In this document: positions 1 to 6,337 of the stretch, one piece after another
Layout: every line of letters starts with the position of its first letter
Position numbering within the stretch: position 1 is the first letter of the stretch
Assembly (NCBI GenBank): GCA_963169055.1
Contig: CAUJFU010000518.1
Coordinates: forward strand, 1 to 6,399
DNA: 6,399 nucleotides
Source of the DNA: Myxococcota bacterium
Lineage (GTDB): Bacteria; Myxococcota_C; UBA6777
Direction: 5' to 3'
Notes under the pieces: generated by a model
What the model saw: the letters and a program-made list of their open reading frames with translations, nothing else
Told to the model about the DNA's origin: nothing
Database searches by the model: none
Program-made: the position numbers and the translations under genes

Positions 1-576
1 AATCCGCTTGGGAACCCCCCCCACAAACATCATGATCATCCACACCGTCAACAACAGCATCGAAGTCCCAAAGTCCGGCTGCACCATCAACAATCCCACC
101 ATCAAACCCACCACCACCACGTTCGGCAAAAATCCCACGAATAGCTGATTCACCCGATCATGCTTGCGCTCCAGCGAGTACGCCACAAAGATCACCAGCG
201 CCAACTTCGCCAACTCCGCAGGCTGACCCACCCGAATCCCCGCGATCTTTAACCAACGGATCGCTCCACCAGCTCGCGCCCCAAACCCCGGAACCAACAC
301 CAACACCAACAAACCAAACACCGCCAGCAGCATCCAAGGGGCAAACCTGCGCAGCCTCTTCATCGGCAACTGACTAAAAAACACCAGCCCCACCAACCCC
401 AACGCCAAACTCACAAGATGCTGCCACAAGTACAAATATGGACTGTTGAATTTCTCCGTCGCCCTAACATGCGTGGTCGAGTAGATCATCGACACACCCA
501 CCATCGTCAACACGATGCTCACCAACATCAACCAAGGATCACTCCATAACGTACCAAACCATCGCTTTCTCTGCAT
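1..576 (-). CDS. ftsW: FtsW-type SEDS peptidoglycan glycosyltransferase, N-terminal 192 residues (partial at window edge)
   Basis: The reading frame is open from an ATG at 576-574 to base 1, so the C-terminal half lies outside the window. FtsW is an inner-membrane enzyme that polymerises lipid II at the division septum together with a class B penicillin-binding protein. The visible part shows a short basic N-terminus (MQRKRW) and six probable membrane segments at about residues 15-32, 53-69, 78-96, 118-135, 146-165 and 171-187. Family marks are the segment PGFGARAGGAIRWL (96-109), followed by GQPAELAKLAL (117-127), which matches the QPSE-AK signature with Ala in place of Ser, and QPDFGT (166-171). 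The start is supported by AGGGAGAA about 6-7 bases upstream. The G/RW and QP-E-AK context fits FtsW better than RodA, but a RodA or SpoVE-like role cannot be excluded without the C-terminus. No murD or murG neighbour is visible upstream, where a dcw cluster would often have one. Confidence 0.87.
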   Translation of the reverse strand, partial: MQRKRWFGTLWSDPWLMLVSIVLTMVGVSMIYSTTHVRATEKFNSPYLYLWQHLVSLALGLVGLVFFSQLPMKRLRRFAPWMLLAVFGLLVLVLVPGFGARAGGAIRWLKIAGIRVGQPAELAKLALVIFVAYSLERKHDRVNQLFVGFLPNVVVVGLMVGLLMVQPDFGTSMLLLTVWMIMMFVGGVPKRI

Positions 577-582
577 CGCACT

Positions 583-589
583 TCTCCCT
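583..589 (-). promoter_or_regulatory. Shine-Dalgarno site of ftsW
   Basis: On the minus strand the bases read AGGGAGAAGTGCG just before the ATG at 576. GGAG ends seven bases before the start codon, which is a normal spacing. No convincing -35/-10 pair was found between the repeat array and this site. Confidence 0.6.
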
Positions 590-679
590 GTTCTGTCTCA
601 AACAGGAAGCTTCGCAAATCTCTAACCAAAACACAAAAAATCCACCCTCGCGCCCATCGAGGTTTGGGACTCTCACTTG

Positions 680-892
680 CTTTTTTGCTCCCGCACCCTG
701 CGGAAAGATATCTGGGATGGCTTTTCTGCTTCCGCACCCTGCGGAAGGATATCTGGGATGGCTTTTTTGCTTCCGCACCCTGCGGAAAGATATCTGGGAT
801 GGCTTTTCTGCTTCCGCACCCTGCGGAAAGATATCTGGGATGGCTTTTTTGATTCCGCACCCTGCGGAAAGATATCTGGGACTCGCTTTTTT
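680..892. repeat. Array of five 41-bp tandem repeats, each containing a hairpin
   Basis: Five copies begin at 680, 721, 762, 803 and 844, with an exact 41-bp period. Each has a T-rich start (CTTTTTTG or CTTTTCTG), then TTCCGCACCCTGCGGAA, a 7-bp stem with a CCC loop, then AGATATCT, a perfect 8-bp palindrome, then GGGATGG. Copy differences are few: C at 690 breaks the outer stem in copy 1, G at 747 changes the palindrome in copy 2, A at 852 in copy 5, and copy 5 ends in GGGACTC rather than GGGATGG. Partial units flank the array: a related GGGACTC followed by CTTTTTTG occurs on both sides (about 667-687 and 878-893). The array fills most of the 577-903 gap between the hydrolase-like gene and ftsW. 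All three plus-strand frames stay open across it because 41 is not a multiple of three and the unit lacks stops, so open frames there are not evidence of coding. Confidence 0.95.
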
Positions 893-903
893 GGGGACTG
901 CGC

Positions 904-2037
904 TCACTTTTCGTTCAAAGAAACGCCTTCGGGGTCTTCTAACCACCGCAGCCACAACGGAAAAAAATCGTCTTGCAACGCGGGCGACAACAGCAGATCC
1001 AAATGGCTATAGTGCATCGCATGGATCGAGTCATTAAGAGGAAGACAGATCGCTTGCTTCTGCCCTCCGCGTAACTCACCAAGCAAACGCTCCACAGACT
1101 CCAACGGGGCAATCAGATCGCGATCTCCCACCACAAATAACCATCTGGCCTGAGAAGCCATCTCTTTTCCATCGCTGTTTGCATCCCCATCCACCAAACC
1201 GATCGCTCGACTTCCTTGTTCTTCCATCTCCCCCAAAAATCCACGTGACTTTCCTTGCCACAAAAGCCACTGACGCAACAACGGCCCCGATATCGGCTCC
1301 GTTCCAGCCAACAACCAACGTCGCATCAGCGCGATATTTGGAGAGCGCGTTTCCGCAAAGCCCCATTTCCAACCACGCAAACGACAAACGGCCCACAGGA
1401 TCACACGCAAACCGATCGCAAGCCCCGACCACGGAAAATACGGCCAGAAAAAAAGCCACTCCATCCGACCAAACCACCGAGAAGCCGGAATCTTCGGCGC
1501 TTTTCCAACCCCCAACAACGTACACGTTAAAACTGTCGGATTTGCCCGAACCTTGAGTGCTTCAAACAACAGCCGCCCACCCAAACCATGCCCCACGCAA
1601 TGCACCTTCGGACTCCCCGTCACACGCAACACTCCCCCCCATAATGCCGGAAGATCCTCCTCTATCCACGCCTGCACAGGCCATCCCCACGCATAGCGCA
1701 CATCCGCAAATCGCGGGCGGCTTCGCCCCTCTCCCCGCCAACTGCACGTCCACACATCATAACCCGCCCGATGCAACTGCCCCACCCAGCCCGCCACCCC
1801 ACCCAACGACCACCCCCGCTCATTCGATCCCATCCCATGAAACAAGATCACGGGAACCGAAAAACGACGACGCTTCGCAGGATAACGATGCAAGGCGACT
1901 TCCCAACCGTCTCGTGTTGAGAAAAAATGACTCTCTGACGCCTTCCCCAACGCACGCCAACGCAATCGCTCGCGCCACAGCCCCAACAACGCCAATCCCA
2001 CCGATGCCACCGCAACCAACACCCACCAAGCCGCCAT
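904..2037 (-). CDS. Membrane-anchored alpha/beta-hydrolase-fold protein lacking the serine nucleophile
   Basis: This 377-residue protein has an N-terminal hydrophobic helix (about residues 4-21) followed by a basic stretch, which suggests a membrane anchor. The fold is recognised from VILFHGMGSN (63-72, oxyanion region), a GHGLGG elbow (149-154), GDRD (304-307) with D307 as likely catalytic acid, and YSHLDLLL (343-350) with H345 as likely catalytic base. The elbow should read G-x-S-x-G, but the nucleophile position, residue 151, is Gly (codon GGT at 1587-1585). A hydrophobic, Trp/Phe-rich cap lies at about 190-225. The layout resembles lipase/esterase-like and PHA-synthase-like hydrolases; substrate is unknown. 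The start is set at ATG 2037, with GGAG seven bases upstream; an in-frame TTG eight codons earlier (2061) has weaker support. It runs in the same direction as ftsW but is separated by 327 bases and the repeat array, so co-transcription is uncertain. Confidence 0.85.
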   Translation of the reverse strand: MAAWWVLVAVASVGLALLGLWRERLRWRALGKASESHFFSTRDGWEVALHRYPAKRRRFSVPVILFHGMGSNERGWSLGGVAGWVGQLHRAGYDVWTCSWRGEGRSRPRFADVRYAWGWPVQAWIEEDLPALWGGVLRVTGSPKVHCVGHGLGGRLLFEALKVRANPTVLTCTLLGVGKAPKIPASRWFGRMEWLFFWPYFPWSGLAIGLRVILWAVCRLRGWKWGFAETRSPNIALMRRWLLAGTEPISGPLLRQWLLWQGKSRGFLGEMEEQGSRAIGLVDGDANSDGKEMASQARWLFVVGDRDLIAPLESVERLLGELRGGQKQAICLPLNDSIHAMHYSHLDLLLSPALQDDFFPLWLRWLEDPEGVSLNEK

Positions 2038-2118
2038 CTTTGCACTCCATCCCTCGCACAAAACGCCCTACCCAACAACGCATCTTTTGGGTATGGTACG
2101 TTCTTTGCCGTCGCAGGC

Positions 2119-2146
2119 ATCGTACTCGCTCAAATCGATCAGACAA
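2119..2146 (-). promoter_or_regulatory. Possible sigma70-type promoter of the hydrolase-like gene
   Basis: On the minus strand, TTGTCT (2146-2141) and TACGAT (2124-2119) are separated by 16 bases; each matches the consensus at four of six positions. It lies about 80 bases upstream of the ATG at 2037, in the 134-base divergent gap. This is a weak prediction from sequence only. Confidence 0.3.
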
Positions 2147-2171
2147 CCCCCTCACCCCATAGGAGCCGATC

Positions 2172-3599
2172 ATGCAACGAAAACCAACCCTTTTTTGGAT
2201 ACCTCTGCTCGTCACAGCCTTGCTCTGGGCGTTTGCCCGACCCGCCGCTGCGCAGGATGTCCCCCCCCTCGCAGCCACCGCACAACGCGCCCTTCTTGAA
2301 CAGATGATCCAACACACCCAAGCCACCCAAGACGCCTACCATAGCGCTTATGATCTCGGACAAATCCGTAGCTGGACCGCGTACCACAATGCAACACAAT
2401 CCCTCAAACAAGCCCAGATCCACCTGAGTGCTTCGTACAAAGCCTTTCAACTCGCACAACCCGCCCTCGCGCAACGCCTCAGCCAAGGCATCGGTGCCAT
2501 CGAACAACACCTCGCCGCCAAAGATCACCCCGCACTCCTTGGAAAAGAAGTTTACCACCTGATCCGTGATATCTATCTCGCCGACCCTTCCATCGTCCCC
2601 AACATCCTCAGCGCCTACCATCGCACCGTCGAGCAAGTCCAAGCCCGCTTTTCCACCGAAGCCGCACAAGGCGATTTCCGCGTCGGCTTGATCGTCGAAT
2701 CCCCTCGCGCTCTTTACCAACTTTTCCAAACCCCCCAGCAAAACTTCCGCATCAAGCGCATCCCCAGTATGCTCAACACCACCAAGATGATCCGCGTTGT
2801 TCTCCGCCACAGCAAAACGGGCGACTTTCTCAGCAACACGGATGTCTCGCTTGAACTCCTCGACGCCAAAACCAAAAAACAACGCTGGAGCTACAAGATG
2901 CACCCCATCTGGGATGGCTACCCCGCGTTTGTTCTCCCCCTCGCTCTCCCCAATAACCGACCCTTCATCCTCCAAGTCACCGTCTCCCCGTTCCCTGTCT
3001 CCCGCACCTCACAAACCTATAACGACCTTCGTTCGGGGGCCGTCTTGCAATTCCCCGCCACCCTCCGAAACGAAACGCTGGTGTTTTCCGCTGCCACCAC
3101 TCCCGCCGCCCTCGCTTGGCGCGGTGGCATCGACCTTCTCAACGCCCTCGCCGCCGTCGGCGGACGCTGGCAAGACAACGGACCCTACCGTCTCGGCTTC
3201 GCCATCGCCCACCCACAACAAGTCTTTCGATGGAAGCTCGGAAACCTCCAGCCACGACACCTCTATCGCCCTAGCAACGGCGAGATCATCGCTTTCCTCC
3301 AAGACAAACGCTCCGGCGTCTTGATGCCCAGCCAACAACTCAACGCCTTTGTTTACTGGCAATCCTCCTACGGAAAATATCGCTCCAGCTTTCCCCTCCA
3401 CCCCACCTTCGACCGCTTCTTTGGCTACCAAGGCCCCATCTCCCTCCGTCCCATGCGCTACGATATCCAAGTCGAGATCACTCCTGCCCTCATCGCCTAC
3501 TTTCACCCCGAGATCCCCCTCAACTTCTCTGTCGAAATCAAAGAATACTCCCCCCACATGACCCCCTACCAAACTGTCATCCGCAAAAATCGCCGATAA
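2172..3599 (+). CDS. Exported protein of unknown function with a helical N-terminal half and two related beta-rich domains
   Basis: I do not recognise this 475-residue protein as a named family. A clear Sec signal peptide is present: basic MQRK, a hydrophobic core at 7-22, and an A-A-A motif with cleavage probably after residue 27. Residues 33-165 are Ala/Gln-rich and look helical, possibly a bundle. Residues about 205-273 and 370-438 look like beta-sandwich domains and share the pattern HPxxD (HPIWD at 244-248, HPTFD at 410-414) and QVxxxP near their ends (QVTVSP at 268-273, QVEITP at 433-438), suggesting an internal duplication. The first domain vaguely recalls Tp34/P19-like periplasmic metal-binding sandwiches, and the helical part recalls periplasmic domains of FTR1-type permeases, but both are guesses. 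The ATG has GGAG six bases upstream (2163-2166). No membrane segment follows the signal, so a periplasmic or secreted location is likely. The gene is divergent from the hydrolase-like gene and is followed by its own terminator. Confidence 0.9.
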   Translation: MQRKPTLFWIPLLVTALLWAFARPAAAQDVPPLAATAQRALLEQMIQHTQATQDAYHSAYDLGQIRSWTAYHNATQSLKQAQIHLSASYKAFQLAQPALAQRLSQGIGAIEQHLAAKDHPALLGKEVYHLIRDIYLADPSIVPNILSAYHRTVEQVQARFSTEAAQGDFRVGLIVESPRALYQLFQTPQQNFRIKRIPSMLNTTKMIRVVLRHSKTGDFLSNTDVSLELLDAKTKKQRWSYKMHPIWDGYPAFVLPLALPNNRPFILQVTVSPFPVSRTSQTYNDLRSGAVLQFPATLRNETLVFSAATTPAALAWRGGIDLLNALAAVGGRWQDNGPYRLGFAIAHPQQVFRWKLGNLQPRHLYRPSNGEIIAFLQDKRSGVLMPSQQLNAFVYWQSSYGKYRSSFPLHPTFDRFFGYQGPISLRPMRYDIQVEITPALIAYFHPEIPLNFSVEIKEYSPHMTPYQTVIRKNRR

Positions 3600-3730
3600 T
3601 ACGAACTCCAACAGAAGCAAGCCACGTTACGTCACACGTCACCGCTAGGCTCCCCACGAACCGTCCTCGTCCACATCTCTTGTGCATACACAAAACCATC
3701 CATCGCCCATTTTCCCAACGCACCGAGAAA

Positions 3731-3777
3731 CCGACACTCCACGCAAACAAAGCCACCTGTCGGCCTTTTCTTTTTCT
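3731..3777 (+). terminator. Probable intrinsic terminator after the exported-protein gene
   Basis: CCGACA (3731-3736) pairs perfectly with TGTCGG (3758-3763), with a 21-base loop, and is followed by CC and the T-rich tract TTTTCTTTTTC. An alternative, shorter stem (AAAGCC with GGCCTTT, 3749-3768) uses the same T-tract. It lies 130 bases beyond the stop codon at 3599 and before the recD2 promoter. The long loop makes its strength uncertain. Confidence 0.45.
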
Positions 3778-3785
3778 TGCAAGGT

Positions 3786-3814
3786 TTGCCACTTCGCACC
3801 GCAAGCGTTAGGAT
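3786..3814 (+). promoter_or_regulatory. Probable sigma70-type promoter of recD2
   Basis: TTGCCA (3786-3791, five of six consensus bases) and TAGGAT (3809-3814, four of six) are separated by the optimal 17 bases. Transcription would start near 3821, giving a leader of about 50 bases to the GTG at 3871. Its place just after the terminator and before a good ribosome binding site supports the call. Confidence 0.5.
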
Positions 3815-3859
3815 ACAAACCGCCCACAAAACGAGCCTCCTTTCCTCCAAAAACAAATC

Positions 3860-3864
3860 GAGGA
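3860..3864 (+). promoter_or_regulatory. Ribosome binding site that sets the recD2 start at GTG 3871
   Basis: GAGGA is followed by a six-base spacer (AGAACC) and GTG at 3871. The next in-frame ATG, at 3880, would be 15 bases away, which is too far. The site therefore favours the GTG and argues against the upstream in-frame ATG at 3682. Confidence 0.65.
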
Positions 3865-3870
3865 AGAACC

Positions 3871-6129
3871 GTGTTAGAAATGTCGCCTCCCCAAAATCCC
3901 CTCTCGTTGCAACTCCAACAAAGCCTGCGCGGTTCTGTGCATCGTATCGTCTACAACAACGAGGAGAACGGCTATACGGTCTTGGCCCTTCAAGCCGAAG
4001 GACACAACGATCCCATCATGGTTGTCGGAAAGTTTGCAGCGATCCAGCTCGGCGAAGAAGTCCTCTGTCACGGCCATTGGACCGATCACAACCGCTACGG
4101 AAAACAGTTCCAAGTCGCTCACTACGAACGCAATCTGCCCGAAACAGTCAAAGGCATCCGCAGCTATCTCGGATCGATGGTCAAAGGCATCGGCCCGAAA
4201 AAAGCGGAACTTCTCGTCAATTACTTTGGCATCGACACGCTGCGCGTGATCCAGTACGAATCCCAACGCCTTACCGAAGTCCCCGGCATCGGCCCCGTTT
4301 CCGCCGAACGCATCCGCGCCGGTTGGGAAGAAGCCAGCGTCCTCAAAGAAGTCATGGTCTACTTCCAAGGATATGGCGTCTCACAACACCACGCCTACAT
4401 GATCCACCGAACCTACGGCAACCAAGCCATCCAAACCGTCCGCGAAAATCCCTACCGCCTCGCCACCGATGTCCGTGGCATCGGCTTCTTGACCGCTGAC
4501 AAGATCGCCCAGTCTCTCGGAATCCCCGCAGATAGCGCGTTTCGCGCACGCGCCGCCATCTTGTTCCAACTCAAATCCTACAGCGACCAAGGCCACGTCT
4601 ACGTCCCCCGCAGCGAACTCCTCCAAAGCATCGAACAAAACTTCAAGATCCCACACGATGCCCTCGAACAAGCCATCGCTTATCTCGACGCCAACGACGA
4701 GTTATCCCTTGAACCCCTCGATGACAACGACACCGCCGTCTACCTACGCATCCTCGCCGCCTGTGAACGCGGTTCCGTCAATCGACTCCGCGAAGTCCTC
4801 GATATCCCCCCTCCCTCTAGCAACATCCGCATCGACGCTGCCCTTACCCAATTCCAAAAAGACAACCACATCACCCTCGCCAGCGCCCAAATCGACGCCA
4901 TCAAAATGGCCCTCGCTCACTCCGTTTCCATCATCACAGGCGGACCCGGCACAGGAAAAACCACCATCATCCGCGCTGTCTGCGAACTCGCCCGCCGACA
5001 AAACCGAACCGTCCTTCTCACCGCCCCCACAGGACGCGCCGCCAAACGACTCTCCGAAACCACAGGACAAAGCGCTCGCACCCTCCACCGCACCCTCGAA
5101 TTCTCCCCCCAAGAGTTCTCCTTCCAACGCAACCGCGACAATCCTCTCGAAGGCGATATCGTGATCGTCGATGAAGTCTCCATGCTCGATCTCTATCTCT
5201 TCTATGCACTGATCCGCGCCGTCCAACCGGGTTCACAGCTTTTGCTCGTTGGCGACGTCGATCAACTCCCCTCCGTTGGACCCGGGAATGTCTTGCGCGA
5301 CTTGTTGCAATGTGGCGAGATCCCCGTCACTCGCCTCAACCAGATCTTCCGACAAAAAGAAAATGGTCTGATCGTCGAAAATGCCCACCTGATCAACCAA
5401 GGCCAACTTCCCATCCTGCCCAAAGCTTCGACAAGCCAACTCCTCGACTTTTACTTCATCCAACGCGATGACCCCCTTCAAGGCGCACAAACCATCCGCG
5501 AACTTGTCACCCAGCGCATCCCTCAACGCTTTCACATCGATCCCCTCAAAGAGATCCAAGTGATCTCCCCCATGTACAAAGGCGACGTCGGCGTCAAAAA
5601 CCTCAATACCCTTCTCCAAGAACACTTTTGCAAAAACCAAAAAAAGCACATCGACTTCTCAGGAAACCGCTTCTACCCGGGTGATCGCATCCTTCAAACC
5701 CGCAACGATTACAACAAAGAAGTCTTTAATGGAGATGTCGGGTTCATCGTCGATATCGATACCGAAAACGCCCAAATCACCGCGCTTTTTGAAGAACGCG
5801 AGATCACTTACGAACGCCACGAACTAGACGCCATCACCCTTGCTTACGCCGTCAGCGTACACAAAAGCCAAGGCAGCGAATACGCCGCCGTCGTGATCCC
5901 TGTCTTTACACAGCACTACGTCATGCTTCAACGAAACCTCCTCTACACCGCCCTCACACGCGGAAAACGCCTCGTCATCCTCGTCGGTGATGAACGCGCC
6001 CTCCAATTGGCCGTTCGCAACGACCAGATCCGCAAACGCTACTGCCGCCTCGGTTGGCGCCTTGAACAACGCACGCCCCCGCCTCCCCTCCCTTGGCAAG
6101 ACGACGACTTCGCCCTCGCTGCTTTGTGA
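3871..6129 (+). CDS. recD2: RecD2 family ATP-dependent DNA helicase (SF1B, 5'-3')
   Basis: RecD2 enzymes are cytoplasmic 5'-3' DNA helicases that act without RecBC and are linked to DNA damage tolerance, mismatch repair and fork maintenance. This 752-residue protein has the typical length and order. It starts with an OB-like region (about 14-88) and has two helix-hairpin-helix motifs, VKGIGPKKAELL (from 104) and VPGIGPVSAERI (from 137), then the all-helical linker region to about 300. The helicase core has Walker A GGPGTGKTT (357-365, K363), motif Ia TAPTGRAAKRL, Walker B DEVSM (434-438), motif III GDVDQLPSVGPG (461-472), motif IV LNQIFRQ (489-495), and near the C-terminus SVHKSQGSEY (662-671) and YTALTRGK (692-699, R697). 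All key residues are present, so it should be active. The N-terminal OB/HhH part separates it from RecD of RecBCD. GTG is chosen for the ribosome binding site; the open frame reaches back to an ATG at 3682, but that stretch holds a terminator and promoter. No recB or recC is visible nearby. Confidence 0.96.
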   Translation: MLEMSPPQNPLSLQLQQSLRGSVHRIVYNNEENGYTVLALQAEGHNDPIMVVGKFAAIQLGEEVLCHGHWTDHNRYGKQFQVAHYERNLPETVKGIRSYLGSMVKGIGPKKAELLVNYFGIDTLRVIQYESQRLTEVPGIGPVSAERIRAGWEEASVLKEVMVYFQGYGVSQHHAYMIHRTYGNQAIQTVRENPYRLATDVRGIGFLTADKIAQSLGIPADSAFRARAAILFQLKSYSDQGHVYVPRSELLQSIEQNFKIPHDALEQAIAYLDANDELSLEPLDDNDTAVYLRILAACERGSVNRLREVLDIPPPSSNIRIDAALTQFQKDNHITLASAQIDAIKMALAHSVSIITGGPGTGKTTIIRAVCELARRQNRTVLLTAPTGRAAKRLSETTGQSARTLHRTLEFSPQEFSFQRNRDNPLEGDIVIVDEVSMLDLYLFYALIRAVQPGSQLLLVGDVDQLPSVGPGNVLRDLLQCGEIPVTRLNQIFRQKENGLIVENAHLINQGQLPILPKASTSQLLDFYFIQRDDPLQGAQTIRELVTQRIPQRFHIDPLKEIQVISPMYKGDVGVKNLNTLLQEHFCKNQKKHIDFSGNRFYPGDRILQTRNDYNKEVFNGDVGFIVDIDTENAQITALFEEREITYERHELDAITLAYAVSVHKSQGSEYAAVVIPVFTQHYVMLQRNLLYTALTRGKRLVILVGDERALQLAVRNDQIRKRYCRLGWRLEQRTPPPPLPWQDDDFALAAL

Positions 6130-6176
6130 CAGAAACAAATAACGGCGCAAAACGACCAAAGGGAGTTTCACGCTTC

Positions 6177-6210
6177 GTAAGCCACGGGGTTTTAACCCCA
6201 GTGGTAAGCC
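6177..6210. repeat. Palindrome flanked by 7-bp direct repeats, possibly REP-like
   Basis: GTAAGCC occurs at 6177-6183 and 6204-6210. Between them lies a hairpin, GGGGTT-TT-AACCCC (6186-6199), extended outwards by CCAC/GTGG with one bulged A. The element follows the recD2 stop by about 50 bases. It might form the stem of a recD2 terminator, since T-rich sequence begins soon after, but the T-tract is not adjacent to the stem. The form is compatible with a dispersed REP-type or miniature mobile element; only a genome-wide search can tell. Confidence 0.6.
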
Positions 6211-6211
6211 G

Positions 6212-6238
6212 TTGATTCTTTTGATTCTTTTGATTCTT
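6212..6238. repeat. Three perfect tandem copies of the 9-mer TTGATTCTT
   Basis: Copies lie at 6212-6220, 6221-6229 and 6230-6238 without mismatch, followed by TTT and a run of seven A. The 9-bp unit would keep a reading frame, but no supported gene covers it. Slippage could easily change the copy number. Confidence 0.95.
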
Positions 6239-6337
6239 TTTAAAAAAACAGTTGCATGTCGCTCAACGTTTGTGTAGCTTTCTCTTTGTTCAGGATGCTC
6301 CAAGTAAAAGACTACGTTGTTTGCGACGAGGTGCAAG

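Noticed and set aside
691-872. The repeat hairpins as intrinsic terminators for the hydrolase-like gene
   Set aside because: On the plus strand the T-run comes before the stem, and on the minus strand an A-run follows it, so no U-tract follows the hairpin in either direction.
680-892. CRISPR array
   Set aside because: The repeats are directly contiguous with a 41-bp period and have no variable spacers; no cas genes are visible.
528-1037. Several overlapping open frames on both strands across the repeat array, with repetitive peptides such as FRTLRKDIWDGF and SAGCGSRKA
   Set aside because: The 41-bp unit has no stops in most frames and 41 is not a multiple of three, so one sequence gives the same repeated peptides in several frames. 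The frames also overlap ftsW or the hydrolase-like gene.
2907-2919. Thirteen-base match (ATCTGGGATGGCT) to the 41-bp repeat inside the exported-protein gene
   Set aside because: It encodes part of the HPIWDGY segment in frame, lacks the hairpin part of the unit, and is most simply chance.
2139-3620. Long minus-strand open frames (278 and 203 codons) opposite the exported-protein gene
   Set aside because: They lie opposite a gene with a signal peptide, ribosome binding site and consistent codon use. The C-rich third positions of that gene remove stops from the opposite strand.
3871-6129. RecD subunit of a RecBCD complex
   Set aside because: The OB-like and helix-hairpin-helix N-terminus is typical of RecD2, and no recB or recC is seen in the window.
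6252-6280. Promoter TTGCAT-17-TAGCTT upstream of the possible gene at 6338
   Set aside because: Each hexamer matches the consensus at only about three or four positions, which is not enough to report alone.
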